DNA of 64,000 bases from Pantoea sp. SOD02 (GTDB lineage: Bacteria > Pseudomonadota > Gammaproteobacteria > Enterobacterales > Enterobacteriaceae), in the NCBI RefSeq assembly GCF_024707505.1, contig NZ_CP102605.1:62001-126000 (forward strand). The letters run 5' to 3'. The notes below the pieces were generated by a model, which was given only the letters and a program-made list of their open reading frames with translations, had not been told where the DNA came from and made no database searches. Positions 16,721 through 27,487 of the stretch are shown here, piece after piece; position 1 is the first letter of the stretch; each line of letters begins with the position of its first letter. A program made the translations under genes and the position numbers.

Positions 16721-17463
16721 GAACGCTCAAAGGTCGCGATCACCCGATCGATATGCTTCTTCATCGCGCTCCTCGCTGCTTTAGCATCGCGTTTCTCCAG
16801 CGCGGAAAGAATCGCCATATGTTCGGACTCCGAGACCACCGGCATATCGCTAGGCGTGTAGTGCGCCTGCAACATGCGGAACATGCTGCCGTAGCGATGG
16901 CCGAGCAGGTGGCCGATGATAAATCCATAGGCAGGATTGCCGCTCGCCTGGGCAATGCGGATATGGAACAGGCGGTCGCCGGGATGGGTGCGCGATTGCG
17001 CGCGGTTATCCTCGCAGTTTTGTTGATAAGCCGCGCGGATCAGCGCCAGTTCCTGCTCGCTGGCATGCACCGCAGCAAGCGCAGCGGCTTCTGGCTCAAT
17101 TAGACGGCGGGCTTGCAGCAGCGAGAAGGGTGGAAGCTCGGTGGAGAAATCCAGGTTGATACCCAGTTCATCGTCCGGCTCATTCCACTGATCGCGTCCG
17201 GCCTGCACCATTACCGGTTCCTGGGTGCTGGAACGCGCTTTCACAATCACACCATTGCCGACCTTCACATCCACCAGACCAATCACTTCCAACGCGATCA
17301 GTGCTTCACGCACCGATGCACGACTGACCTGCAGCTGCTCAGCCAACTCACGCTCCGCTGGCAGGCGGCTGCCGGGTGGAAATTCGTTATTGTCGATAAG
17401 CGCAATCAATTGGTCTGCTATTTGTCTGTAAAGTCTGGGGTTTTCCATCTTTTTGATCGGCAT
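16717..17463 (-). CDS. FadR-subfamily GntR regulator, probable repressor of the fucose operon
   Basis: 248 residues. Winged helix at the N-terminus (LYRQIADQLIALIDNNEFPPGSRLPAERELAEQLQVSRASVREALIALEVIGLV, about residues 12-65) with the classic GntR recognition helix VSRASVREAL. A C-terminal FCD domain follows, with the ligand/metal region ARRLIEPEAAALAA, D/H residues in FHIRIAQASGNP and HMAILSALEKRD. FCD domains usually sense sugar acids. It is divergent from the L-fucose operon, so control by a pathway intermediate such as fuconate is inferred. Its last codons run into a REP element. Confidence 0.9.
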   Translation of the reverse strand: MPIKKMENPRLYRQIADQLIALIDNNEFPPGSRLPAERELAEQLQVSRASVREALIALEVIGLVDVKVGNGVIVKARSSTQEPVMVQAGRDQWNEPDDELGINLDFSTELPPFSLLQARRLIEPEAAALAAVHASEQELALIRAAYQQNCEDNRAQSRTHPGDRLFHIRIAQASGNPAYGFIIGHLLGHRYGSMFRMLQAHYTPSDMPVVSESEHMAILSALEKRDAKAARSAMKKHIDRVIATFERS

Positions 17464-17523
17464 TGCGCTGCTCCCTGTCTAAATAAATTAAGTGATCAGT
17501 TGCACAAATAATCGTCAGGACAC

Positions 17524-18399
<876 letters not shown>

Positions 18400-18412
18400 C
18401 AGGAGTGGAAGA

Positions 18413-19258
18413 ATGAAATTATTACGTGTCGGCGAACCGGGTAAAGAGCGTCCGGCAATGCTGGATGAGCAGGGCGAATTGCGCGATTTGTCGCACTTCA
18501 TCAATGATTTGGCGGGCGATGCGCTGCTGCCCTCCGCGCTGGAGAGACTGCGCCAGCTGCCGCTCAGCGAACTGCCGAAAATCAGCGGCCAGCCGCGCAT
18601 TGGTGCCTGCGTCGGACAGATTGGCAAGTTCATCTGTATCGGCCTGAACTATGCCGATCATGCAGCCGAAACCGGCGCCGCCATCCCGCAGGAGCCGGTA
18701 GTGTTTGGCAAATGGACCAGCGCGGTTGTGGGGCCGAATGATGCAGTGCGTATTCCGCGCGGCTCGGTGAAAACTGACTGGGAAGTGGAACTGGGCGTGG
18801 TGATTGGCAAAGGCGGCAGCTACATCGCGGAAGAGGATGCGCTGTCGCATGTCGCGGGTTACTGCGTGGTTAACGACGTCTCGGAACGTGAATATCAGAT
18901 CGAACGCGGCGGCACCTGGGATAAAGGCAAAGGCTGCGACACCTTTGGCCCGATCGGTCCCTGGCTAGTGACCGCCGATGAGATTGCCGATCCGCAGCAG
19001 CTCGATCTGTGGCTGGAGGTTGACGGCAAGCGCTATCAAAACGGTAACACGCGCACCATGATCTTTTCGGTCGCGCACATCATCAGCTACCTCAGCCGTT
19101 TTATGAGTTTGCAGCCAGGCGACATCATCTCCACCGGCACACCGCCAGGCGTCGGCATGGGACAGAAACCGCCAGTCTATCTGCGTGCGGGGCAAGTGAT
19201 CAGGTTGGGCATCGCCGGGGTGGGCGAGCAGCGTCAAATCACCGAGGGCAGCGAATAA
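18413..19258 (+). CDS. 2,4-diketo-3-deoxy-L-fuconate hydrolase (FAH family)
   Basis: 281 residues. The ATG at 18413 is preferred over upstream in-frame starts inside the previous gene because AACAGGAGTGGAAGA lies just before it and MKLLRVGEPGKERPAMLD is the normal start of this subfamily. FAH fold with FICIGLNYADHAAETG, PVVFGKWTSAVVGPND, DWEVELGVVIGKGG (metal-binding E residues), VNDVSERE, KGCDTFGPIGPW and STGTPPGVGMG. It cleaves the diketo acid to pyruvate and lactate in the last step of the oxidative fucose route. Its TAA overlaps the next ATG by one base. Confidence 0.9.
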   Translation: MKLLRVGEPGKERPAMLDEQGELRDLSHFINDLAGDALLPSALERLRQLPLSELPKISGQPRIGACVGQIGKFICIGLNYADHAAETGAAIPQEPVVFGKWTSAVVGPNDAVRIPRGSVKTDWEVELGVVIGKGGSYIAEEDALSHVAGYCVVNDVSEREYQIERGGTWDKGKGCDTFGPIGPWLVTADEIADPQQLDLWLEVDGKRYQNGNTRTMIFSVAHIISYLSRFMSLQPGDIISTGTPPGVGMGQKPPVYLRAGQVIRLGIAGVGEQRQITEGSE

Positions 19259-20544
19259 TGACCAAACTTACGGCACTGCGCGTGGAAGATATCCGTTTTC
19301 CCACTTCGCAACACCTCGATGGTTCGGATGCGATGAATCCAGACCCCGATTATTCCGCCGCTTACGTCATCATCGAGACGGATAACGCGGCGATCAGCGG
19401 TCACGGTTTGACCTTTACCATCGGGCGCGGCAATGAGATTTGCTGTGCCGCAATACGTGCACTTGAGCACCTGATCGTCGGCCGTCAGCTAGAGTCGATT
19501 ACCGCCGATATGGGGCAATTCTGGCGCGATATCACCAGCGACAGCCAGCTACGCTGGATCGGCCCGGATAAAGGCGCGATTCATCTGGCGACCGGCGCGG
19601 TGGTCAACGCGGTATGGGATTTATGGGCGAAATCAGAAGAGAAGCCGCTGTGGCGGCTGGTGGCCGATATGTCGCCGCAGGAACTGGTACGCTGCATCGA
19701 TTTCCGTTATCTCACCGACTGCATCACGCCGGACGAAGCACTGGCTTTGCTGACGGCGCAGCAGGCAGGAAAAGCGGAGCGCATCCGCCAGCTCGAGCAG
19801 CACGGATATCCTTGCTACACCACCTCGGCGGGCTGGCTTGGCTACGACGACGAGAAACTGCGCCGTCTGTGCCAGCAGGCGGTCGATGCCGGGTTCTCCC
19901 ACATCAAGCTGAAAGTGGGGCGTGACCTCGAAGATGATATTCGCCGCGTGCGCATAGCGCGCGAAGTGCTCGGGCCGGATCGCCAACTGATGATCGATGC
20001 CAACCAGGTTTGGGAAGTGAATGACGCGGTGGATTGGGTACAACAGCTGGCGTTCGCGCGGCCGTGGTTTATCGAAGAACCTACCAGCCCGGACGATATT
20101 GAAGGGCATCGCAAAATTCGTCAGGGCGTTGCGCCGGTTAAAGTGGCAACCGGCGAAATGTGCCAGAACCGCATCATCTTTAAGCAGCTGATTATGCGCG
20201 AGGCGATTGACGTGGTGCAGATCGATGCCTGTCGCCTCGGCGGCGTGAATGAAGTGCTGGCGGTGATGCTGATGGCAGCGAAATACCAGCTGCCGGTGTG
20301 TCCGCATGCGGGCGGCGTTGGGTTGTGCGAATACGTTCAGCATCTGTCGATGATCGACTTTGTTTGTATTGCCGGCAGCCATGAAGGTCGGGTCATCGAG
20401 TACGTCGATCATCTGCACGAACATTTCCTTAATCCGTGCGAAATCCGCGGCGCGGCCTATATGCCGCCCACCGCGCCCGGCTTCTCAATCGAAATGTATC
20501 CCGCTTCGCGTGAGCAATACCGCTATCGCGCGCAGGGAGGCTGA
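19258..20544 (+). CDS. fucD: L-fuconate dehydratase (enolase superfamily)
   Basis: 428 residues. Enolase-superfamily capping domain, then a barrel with the catalytic K-x-K (HIKLKVGRD), the metal ligands in MIDANQVWEV, FIEEPTSPDD and KVATGEMCQN, and the His/Asp base region QIDACRLGGVNE ... PVCPHAGGVGLCEYVQHL. These blocks and the length match L-fuconate dehydratase. It removes water from L-fuconate to give 2-keto-3-deoxy-L-fuconate. Start overlaps the previous stop; the lactonase starts two bases after the stop. Related sugar acids with the same stereochemistry could also be substrates. Confidence 0.9.
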   Translation: MTKLTALRVEDIRFPTSQHLDGSDAMNPDPDYSAAYVIIETDNAAISGHGLTFTIGRGNEICCAAIRALEHLIVGRQLESITADMGQFWRDITSDSQLRWIGPDKGAIHLATGAVVNAVWDLWAKSEEKPLWRLVADMSPQELVRCIDFRYLTDCITPDEALALLTAQQAGKAERIRQLEQHGYPCYTTSAGWLGYDDEKLRRLCQQAVDAGFSHIKLKVGRDLEDDIRRVRIAREVLGPDRQLMIDANQVWEVNDAVDWVQQLAFARPWFIEEPTSPDDIEGHRKIRQGVAPVKVATGEMCQNRIIFKQLIMREAIDVVQIDACRLGGVNEVLAVMLMAAKYQLPVCPHAGGVGLCEYVQHLSMIDFVCIAGSHEGRVIEYVDHLHEHFLNPCEIRGAAYMPPTAPGFSIEMYPASREQYRYRAQGG

Positions 20545-20545
20545 C

Positions 20546-22501
<1,956 letters not shown>

Positions 22502-22537
22502 CAACACTTACCGACTGTACCCTACGAGGATATAACC

Positions 22538-23764
22538 ATGTCTACACAACGCGTCGAGACGCCTGAAAATATGGGCGTCAGGGGAACTATTAGCCTGCGC
22601 TGGGCGTTCATGCTAATTACCACCCTGTTTTTTATGTGGGGCGTGTCATACGGCCTGCTGGATGTGCTGAATAAACACTTTCAGGAAACGTTAAACGTCA
22701 CCAAAGCACAATCGGGATTATTACAGGCGGCTTATTTCGGTGCCTATTTTATTGTCGCGCTGCCGGCCGGTTATTTTATGCAGCGTCACGGTTATAAAGC
22801 CGGAATATTGGCGGGATTATCGTTGTATGCGATTGGTGCGCTGCTGTTTGTGCCGGCGGCGATGGTCAATAACTTCTCGGTATTCCTGTTTGCGTTGTTC
22901 GTGCTGGCGTGCGGACTGGGCTGTCTCGAAACCGCCGCGAACCCGTATGCCACGGTGCTGGGCGATCCCAACGGCGCGGAACGTCGTCTCAATCTGGCGC
23001 AATCCTTTAACGGGTTAGGACAGTTTGTTGGACCGATGATTGGCGGCTCGCTGTTCTTTACACAGGCCAGCCAGGATGCCGCGCAGGACAGTGTCAAAAT
23101 AACTTATGTGGTGATTGCATGCGTAGTTATTGCCATCGCGCTGTTATTTAAACGCACCGCGTTGCCCGATATTCGTGAATCCGCCAGCCAACATATTCAG
23201 CAGCCCGGCGCTACTTTATGGCAGCAAAAACATTTTGTCGGCGGCGTAATTGCGCAGTTCTTTTATGTTGCCGCGCAGGTTGGCGTTGGCGCCTTCTTTA
23301 TTAACTACGCTACCGAGCACTGGCACGGCGTCACCAACCAAAGCGCGGCTTATATGCTTTCGGTTGCGATGATCTGCTTTATGCTCGGACGTTTCTTCTC
23401 AACCTGGTTATTGGGACGAGTGAAACCGGCAGCGATGCTGGCGGCTTACGCGCTGATCAACATCGTGCTGTGCGCGGTTGTGATGCTGGGCGCGGGCGAT
23501 GTCTCCGTGGTTGCATTGATCGCCATCTTCTTCTTTATGTCCACCATGTTCCCAACCATCTTTGCCATGGGCGTTAAAAATCTTGGCGAATCAACCAAAC
23601 AGGCCAGCTCATTTATGATCATGGCGATTGTCGGCGGCGCGATCATGCCCTATTTCATGGGGCTGATTTCTGACCACGTCACCACTGCCGTGGCGTACAG
23701 CTTGCCGTTAGTGTGTTTTGTGGTGGTGCTGGCCTATGCGTTGAGGCAGCGCAAGCATTCGTGA
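22538..23764 (+). CDS. fucP: L-fucose:proton symporter
   Basis: 408 residues, 12 TM major facilitator of the FucP family. FFMWGVSYGLLDVLNKHF carries the membrane Asp that matches Asp46 of E. coli FucP, and ACGLGCLETAANPYATVLG carries the Glu that matches Glu135; both are needed for proton-coupled fucose transport. RLNLAQSFNGLGQFVGPMIG is also typical. It is the last gene of the fucose operon, 36 bp after the mutarotase with GAGGATATAACC before the ATG. Confidence 0.92.
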   Translation: MSTQRVETPENMGVRGTISLRWAFMLITTLFFMWGVSYGLLDVLNKHFQETLNVTKAQSGLLQAAYFGAYFIVALPAGYFMQRHGYKAGILAGLSLYAIGALLFVPAAMVNNFSVFLFALFVLACGLGCLETAANPYATVLGDPNGAERRLNLAQSFNGLGQFVGPMIGGSLFFTQASQDAAQDSVKITYVVIACVVIAIALLFKRTALPDIRESASQHIQQPGATLWQQKHFVGGVIAQFFYVAAQVGVGAFFINYATEHWHGVTNQSAAYMLSVAMICFMLGRFFSTWLLGRVKPAAMLAAYALINIVLCAVVMLGAGDVSVVALIAIFFFMSTMFPTIFAMGVKNLGESTKQASSFMIMAIVGGAIMPYFMGLISDHVTTAVAYSLPLVCFVVVLAYALRQRKHS

Positions 23765-23855
23765 GGGATGGCGCAGTTAAAGCTTTACGCCAAATTGCCG
23801 ATAACTGTTTCTGGCTTTTTAGCTACTCAATATTCGTATTAATCAGGAGAGCAAG

Positions 23856-24044
23856 ATGGATGTATCACAAATTACATCACTGGCTACCGGCCTTGATAAC
23901 ATGGAACTGGCGAATAAAATCAGTACGCTGGTATTGAAGAAGACGCTGGATAATCAGCAAACGATGGCGGCAGGTATTTTGGATTCGATTCCTCAGTTGC
24001 CGGCAAATCCGGCAATCGGGCGCAATATTAATACCACTGCCTGA
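23856..24044 (+). CDS. YjfB-family putative motility protein
   Basis: 62 residues: MDVSQITSLATGLDN, then LVLKKTLDNQQTMAAGILDS and a Pro-rich end (IPQLPANPAIG). This is the YjfB-type pattern of small Ala/Gln-rich proteins often found near motility genes; function unknown. ATCAGGAGAGCAAG gives a strong ribosome site. It stands alone, 92 bp after fucP, with a REP downstream. Confidence 0.85.
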   Translation: MDVSQITSLATGLDNMELANKISTLVLKKTLDNQQTMAAGILDSIPQLPANPAIGRNINTTA

Positions 24045-24077
24045 AGTCAGCATTAACGGTTATATGGCGGGATTTTC

Positions 24078-24101
24078 GTAGGGTGCGCATTTATGCGCAC
24101 C
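24078..24101 (+). repeat. REP element, GCGCAT type
   Basis: GTAGGG head with arms GGTGCGCAT/ATGCGCACC. The 14 bases before it (GGCGGGATTTTC) resemble half of the spacer found in REP pairs. Confidence 0.9.
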
Positions 24102-24141
24102 TGGATGATTGCCTAAAGGAGCGGCAACAGTTCCATAAGAC

Positions 24142-25149
24142 TCAAGTATTCAAATCAATCACCACTTTCCCGACATGCCCGGCGGATTGCAGGTAACGAT
24201 ACGCTTCCTGAGTGTCAGCAAAGGCAAAAACACGGTCAATTTCTGGTTGGATCTCGCTGGTCTCAATCGCCCGGACTGCCGCGCGCAGATCGGACGTCGA
24301 GCCGGTATTATTACCGACGATATTTAACATCTTCTGCATAATCGGCAGCACCGGCACGTTAAGCTCTTCACCGCCAATAAAGCCAATCACAAATATGGTT
24401 CCGTTGTAGGCGGCGGCATTAATTGATTTGGCAAAGGTCGAGGCGCCCACCGATTCCAGCACCAGATCTGCGCCATGATTATTCGTCAACTTGAGCACCT
24501 GTTGATCCCAATCGGGCTGTTCGCGATAGTTAATCCCTTCATCCGCGCCCAGAGCTTTCACTCTGGCCAGTTTCTCGTTGGAAGAGGACAGAATAATCAC
24601 CCGTGCGCCCGCCGCTTTGGCGTATTGCAGCGCAAATAGACTTACACCCCCGGTGCCGAGCAGCAAAACCGTACTGCCGGGCTGAATTTTAGCGCGCACG
24701 ATGGCGTTCCAGGCCGTCGTGGCGGCGATAGGTAAAGTCGCGGCTTGCAGCCAGGTAAGAAAATCAGGGATACGCACTAGCGACTCGGCGGGGACAACAG
24801 CGTATTCCGCCAGCCCACCATTAGCCGTAACGCCACGCAATGCGTGATGATGATCGGGGCCTAACGCACCCGCATGCCAGCGGTACATCATGCCCGGCAC
24901 CACGCGATCGCCGATTTGCCAACTGCTCACGCCCGCACCCAATTCGACAATCTCTCCAGCGCTGTCTGCACCTGGAATAAGCGGCTGTGCAATGGCGCCG
25001 AACTTACCTGTAGCCAGTGCCAAATCAAGGTAGTTAAGGCTGACGGCATGTTGCCGAATCACCACCTCACCATAGTTAGGTTGTGGGCGCGGTAATTCGC
25101 AGATATTTAGGCTGTCGATTGTTGGTGCAGTTAACTGAATGGCTTGCAT
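24142..25149 (-). CDS. MDR-family NAD(P)-dependent alcohol dehydrogenase/quinone-reductase-like
   Basis: 335 residues. GroES-like N-terminal domain (PRPQPNYGEVVIRQHAVSLNYLDLALATG, PGADSAGEIVELGAGV) and Rossmann domain with LLGTGGVSLFALQYAKAAGARV. It lacks the Cys that would hold the catalytic and structural zinc in classical ADHs, so it belongs to the zinc-free MDR branch. Substrate unknown. It is divergent from a LysR regulator 94 bp away, the usual arrangement for a regulator and its target. Confidence 0.9.
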   Translation of the reverse strand: MQAIQLTAPTIDSLNICELPRPQPNYGEVVIRQHAVSLNYLDLALATGKFGAIAQPLIPGADSAGEIVELGAGVSSWQIGDRVVPGMMYRWHAGALGPDHHHALRGVTANGGLAEYAVVPAESLVRIPDFLTWLQAATLPIAATTAWNAIVRAKIQPGSTVLLLGTGGVSLFALQYAKAAGARVIILSSSNEKLARVKALGADEGINYREQPDWDQQVLKLTNNHGADLVLESVGASTFAKSINAAAYNGTIFVIGFIGGEELNVPVLPIMQKMLNIVGNNTGSTSDLRAAVRAIETSEIQPEIDRVFAFADTQEAYRYLQSAGHVGKVVIDLNT

Positions 25150-25243
25150 AACGTTCTCCTGTTTACTAAGTGCAGTCAGTGTGCGGTAAAACAGACGCTA
25201 TAATGCATGCCAAAACCAAATGACCGTTGCGCGGGGTGCAATA

Positions 25244-26146
25244 ATGCAAGATGACGATTTTCGCCAACGCGAAGCCTTTTTAGCGGTAGTGCGTGCGGGC
25301 AGTTTTAGCGCGGGTGCCCGTGCGTTGGGTCGTGATGTTTCAGTAATTTCCCGTCGTATCGCTGCGTTAGAGAAACGGTTAGGGATTCGCTTGATTGAAC
25401 GCACTACGCGTCGCATTCGACCGACGGAAGAGGGCCGGCGCTATCGGCAAAAAATTGAACTGGCAGACGAACTGCTGCGTGAAGCTGAAGAGGAAGCCCG
25501 CGCTTTGGCAGCACGTCCAGCGGGGACGATTCGCTTAACGGTGCCCGCATCTTTTGGGCGACGCTGGGTCGCCCAAGCGCTGCCGGGCTTTTTAAAGGCT
25601 TATCCCGATATTCGCATTGTGCTGCACTGCAGCGATCGTTACGTCGATTTACTCGGTGACAATTTCGATATGGCTATCCGCATTGGTGTCCTCACGGATA
25701 ACCGGCTTATTGCGCGAAAGCTGGCAGATACCAGCCGCATATTGTGCGTTGCGCCGTCATATCTGGATCACCATTCAGCGCTCACGCATCCACAGGACCT
25801 GCGTAAGCACGATTGTCTGGGATTCACACCAATGCACAGTTGGCCAGAGTGGCGACTGGAAAAAGAGGGCCAGCAGATAGCGGTTCCGGTGCAAACACGT
25901 TATGAAAGTGATGAGATGGATGCGTTGATACTGGCCGCTCAATCTGGCATGGGCGTAGCGCTGGCTGCCAACTGGCTGGTGCAAAAAGAACTGGCAGAAG
26001 GGACGTTAGTGCCGGTGCTAACGGATTGGCAGGCGATAGGGGAAGACGGTGTCTGGTTGATGAAACCTTCGAGCCAATTGCAGTCAGCGAAGATCAGTGC
26101 GTTAACGGAGTGGCTGGTGGAGTGGTTTGCTGTTCAACGCTGGTAG
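25244..26146 (+). CDS. LysR-family transcriptional regulator
   Basis: 300 residues from ATG 25244 (308 if the in-frame ATG at 25220 is used). I prefer 25244 because GGGGT lies 6 bp upstream and MQDDDFRQREAFLAVVRAGSFSAGARALG is the normal LysR start. Helix-turn-helix at about residues 15-50 (GSFSAGARALGRDVSVISRRIAALEKRLG) and a periplasmic-binding-like effector domain (GTIRLTVPASFGRRWVAQALPGF). CrgA/DhcR-like branch by appearance. It likely controls the divergent oxidoreductase. Confidence 0.9.
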   Translation: MQDDDFRQREAFLAVVRAGSFSAGARALGRDVSVISRRIAALEKRLGIRLIERTTRRIRPTEEGRRYRQKIELADELLREAEEEARALAARPAGTIRLTVPASFGRRWVAQALPGFLKAYPDIRIVLHCSDRYVDLLGDNFDMAIRIGVLTDNRLIARKLADTSRILCVAPSYLDHHSALTHPQDLRKHDCLGFTPMHSWPEWRLEKEGQQIAVPVQTRYESDEMDALILAAQSGMGVALAANWLVQKELAEGTLVPVLTDWQAIGEDGVWLMKPSSQLQSAKISALTEWLVEWFAVQRW

Positions 26147-26173
26147 TTCGTTCCCACCAAGAGATTGCTGTAA

Positions 26174-26821
26174 TTACTGGCGGGATCCAGCAGAACTGAT
26201 GCCTAAAGGGCATCCAGGCAATCTGTAAATCTCAGTAATAACCTGCTTCGTTGCCTGTTCGATTGTTCCTTCATTACGGCATATAACCCAGCCGTGTTCT
26301 GTAACGGCTCGCTCGAATGCCTGGGTACAAGCAACATGTTCTTCCAACTGATGAATCACCGTACTACTTAGCCCACGCGTTCTGGCCGCGGCCCTTGCCC
26401 ATGAAATGTCAGGCGCGGTAACAACCCCGACATGCAGGTCCGGCGTTTGCACGTTTCGTTCAATGTTGAGCTGTAAAATCTCTGCAAAGGGAACCATCCG
26501 GCGAAACGCGGCTTCCGACGGGTACCAGCGATCCATTAAAATTATGCTTTCCGGTGGCTGTTTAGTCAGCGCATGTTGGGAAATCCATGCACGGCTATCA
26601 GCAAAGCGCTCACAAACTTCCAACTCTAAATCCCGGGATGGATTTCTGGCGAGTCGGTTCACAAGGGCCATTGTTTCTTTTCTGTAGGGATCGCTGTTTT
26701 TCTCGCTAAGTCGGATCACTTTGATGTTATCGGCCCTGAGTTCTTTCGTAATGGCTTCCAACAGTGTGGTTTTACCGACGCCCTTAGGCCCATCCAGTGA
26801 AACAAACAGCGGACGACTCAT
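26174..26821 (-). CDS. Thymidylate-kinase-like P-loop kinase
   Basis: 215 residues. P-loop GPKGVGKT at residues 11-18 within FVSLDGPKGVGKTTLLEAI, a D-R-W motif (IILMDRWYPSEAAFRR, about residues 96-100) where dTMP kinases have DRY, and a lid-like Arg region (RAAARTRGLSS). The usual E-G-x-D-G-x-G-K-T P-loop of Tmk is D-G-P-K-G-V-G-K-T here. It is probably an accessory nucleotide or small-molecule kinase, because the housekeeping tmk normally lies with holB elsewhere. Substrate unknown. It follows the cold-shock gene but a terminator separates them. Confidence 0.75.
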   Translation of the reverse strand: MSRPLFVSLDGPKGVGKTTLLEAITKELRADNIKVIRLSEKNSDPYRKETMALVNRLARNPSRDLELEVCERFADSRAWISQHALTKQPPESIILMDRWYPSEAAFRRMVPFAEILQLNIERNVQTPDLHVGVVTAPDISWARAAARTRGLSSTVIHQLEEHVACTQAFERAVTEHGWVICRNEGTIEQATKQVITEIYRLPGCPLGISSAGSRQ

Positions 26822-26907
26822 AATTGAAATGACGGTTGAAATACCGGACGTGTAAAAATCAAATCTGGTATGAGCATGTTATTTCCTTCTTTTTTAAACT
26901 TTAGACA

Positions 26908-26938
26908 ACAAAAAAACCCGCACTAAGCGGGTTTCTTT
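26908..26938 (-). terminator. Terminator of the cold-shock gene
   Basis: On the minus strand AAACCCGC and GCGGGTTT form an 8-bp stem with a 5-nt loop, followed by a run of T. It lies 76 bases after the cold-shock stop and before the kinase gene. Confidence 0.88.
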
Positions 26939-27013
26939 TATTATCAGCGGTTCTTATCTGCTCAGACTATTGTCTTCATCGCTATTGTAAGCGTCGCGGA
27001 TAATGAGCGCGAC

Positions 27014-27226
27014 TTACAGCGGAGTTACGTTGCCCGCTGCTGGGCCTTTGGCGCCATTTTCAATGGTGAAGGAAACTTGCTGACCTTCATCAAGAGTTTT
27101 GTAGTTGTCGCTCTGGATAGCAGAGAAATGGACGAATACATCCTTGCTGCCATCGTTTGGAGTGATAAAGCCAAAACCTTTATCAGAGTTAAACCATTTT
27201 ACTAAACCAGTCATTTTGTTAGACAT
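27014..27226 (-). CDS. CspA-family cold shock protein
   Basis: 70 residues, the normal length. RNA-binding motifs RNP1 (K-G-F-G-F-I, within [13 protein letters not shown]) and RNP2 (V-F-V-H-F) are intact, so it should bind single-stranded RNA/DNA and melt mRNA structure. The start [12 protein letters not shown] and [10 protein letters not shown] resemble the CspB/CspG branch of enteric cold-shock proteins. AAGGAATTATCT precedes the ATG. About 250 bp without genes lie upstream, room for the long structured leader common in this family, but no cold-box sequence was recognised. Confidence 0.95.
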   Translation of the reverse strand: MSNKMTGLVKWFNSDKGFGFITPNDGSKDVFVHFSAIQSDNYKTLDEGQQVSFTIENGAKGPAAGNVTPL

Positions 27227-27487
27227 AGATAATTCCTTATTTGATGAGCCACTAAATTGCGGCGAATTTGGCCTGAAGTGAAAGATTTACTTATTGGGCA
27301 CTTAGGAGGAGGCTCTCGAAGAAGGATATCTGTGGATAACACTTGAACTGAGGACTGCTTTACTAAAACTGCTTTCATAAGGTCTGTGTTCCAAACCGGT
27401 GATGCATTAAGACATAGCGGTAATAATTTAGCAACGAATAAGTTTAATTATTTTAACCGTTTAAAGACCTGGATGGCTGAACGGCTG

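Noticed and set aside
20360..20545. N-terminal extension of the lactonase
   Set aside because: Overlaps the dehydratase gene; the GTG at 20546 follows AGGGAGG and begins directly before the conserved HxH motif.
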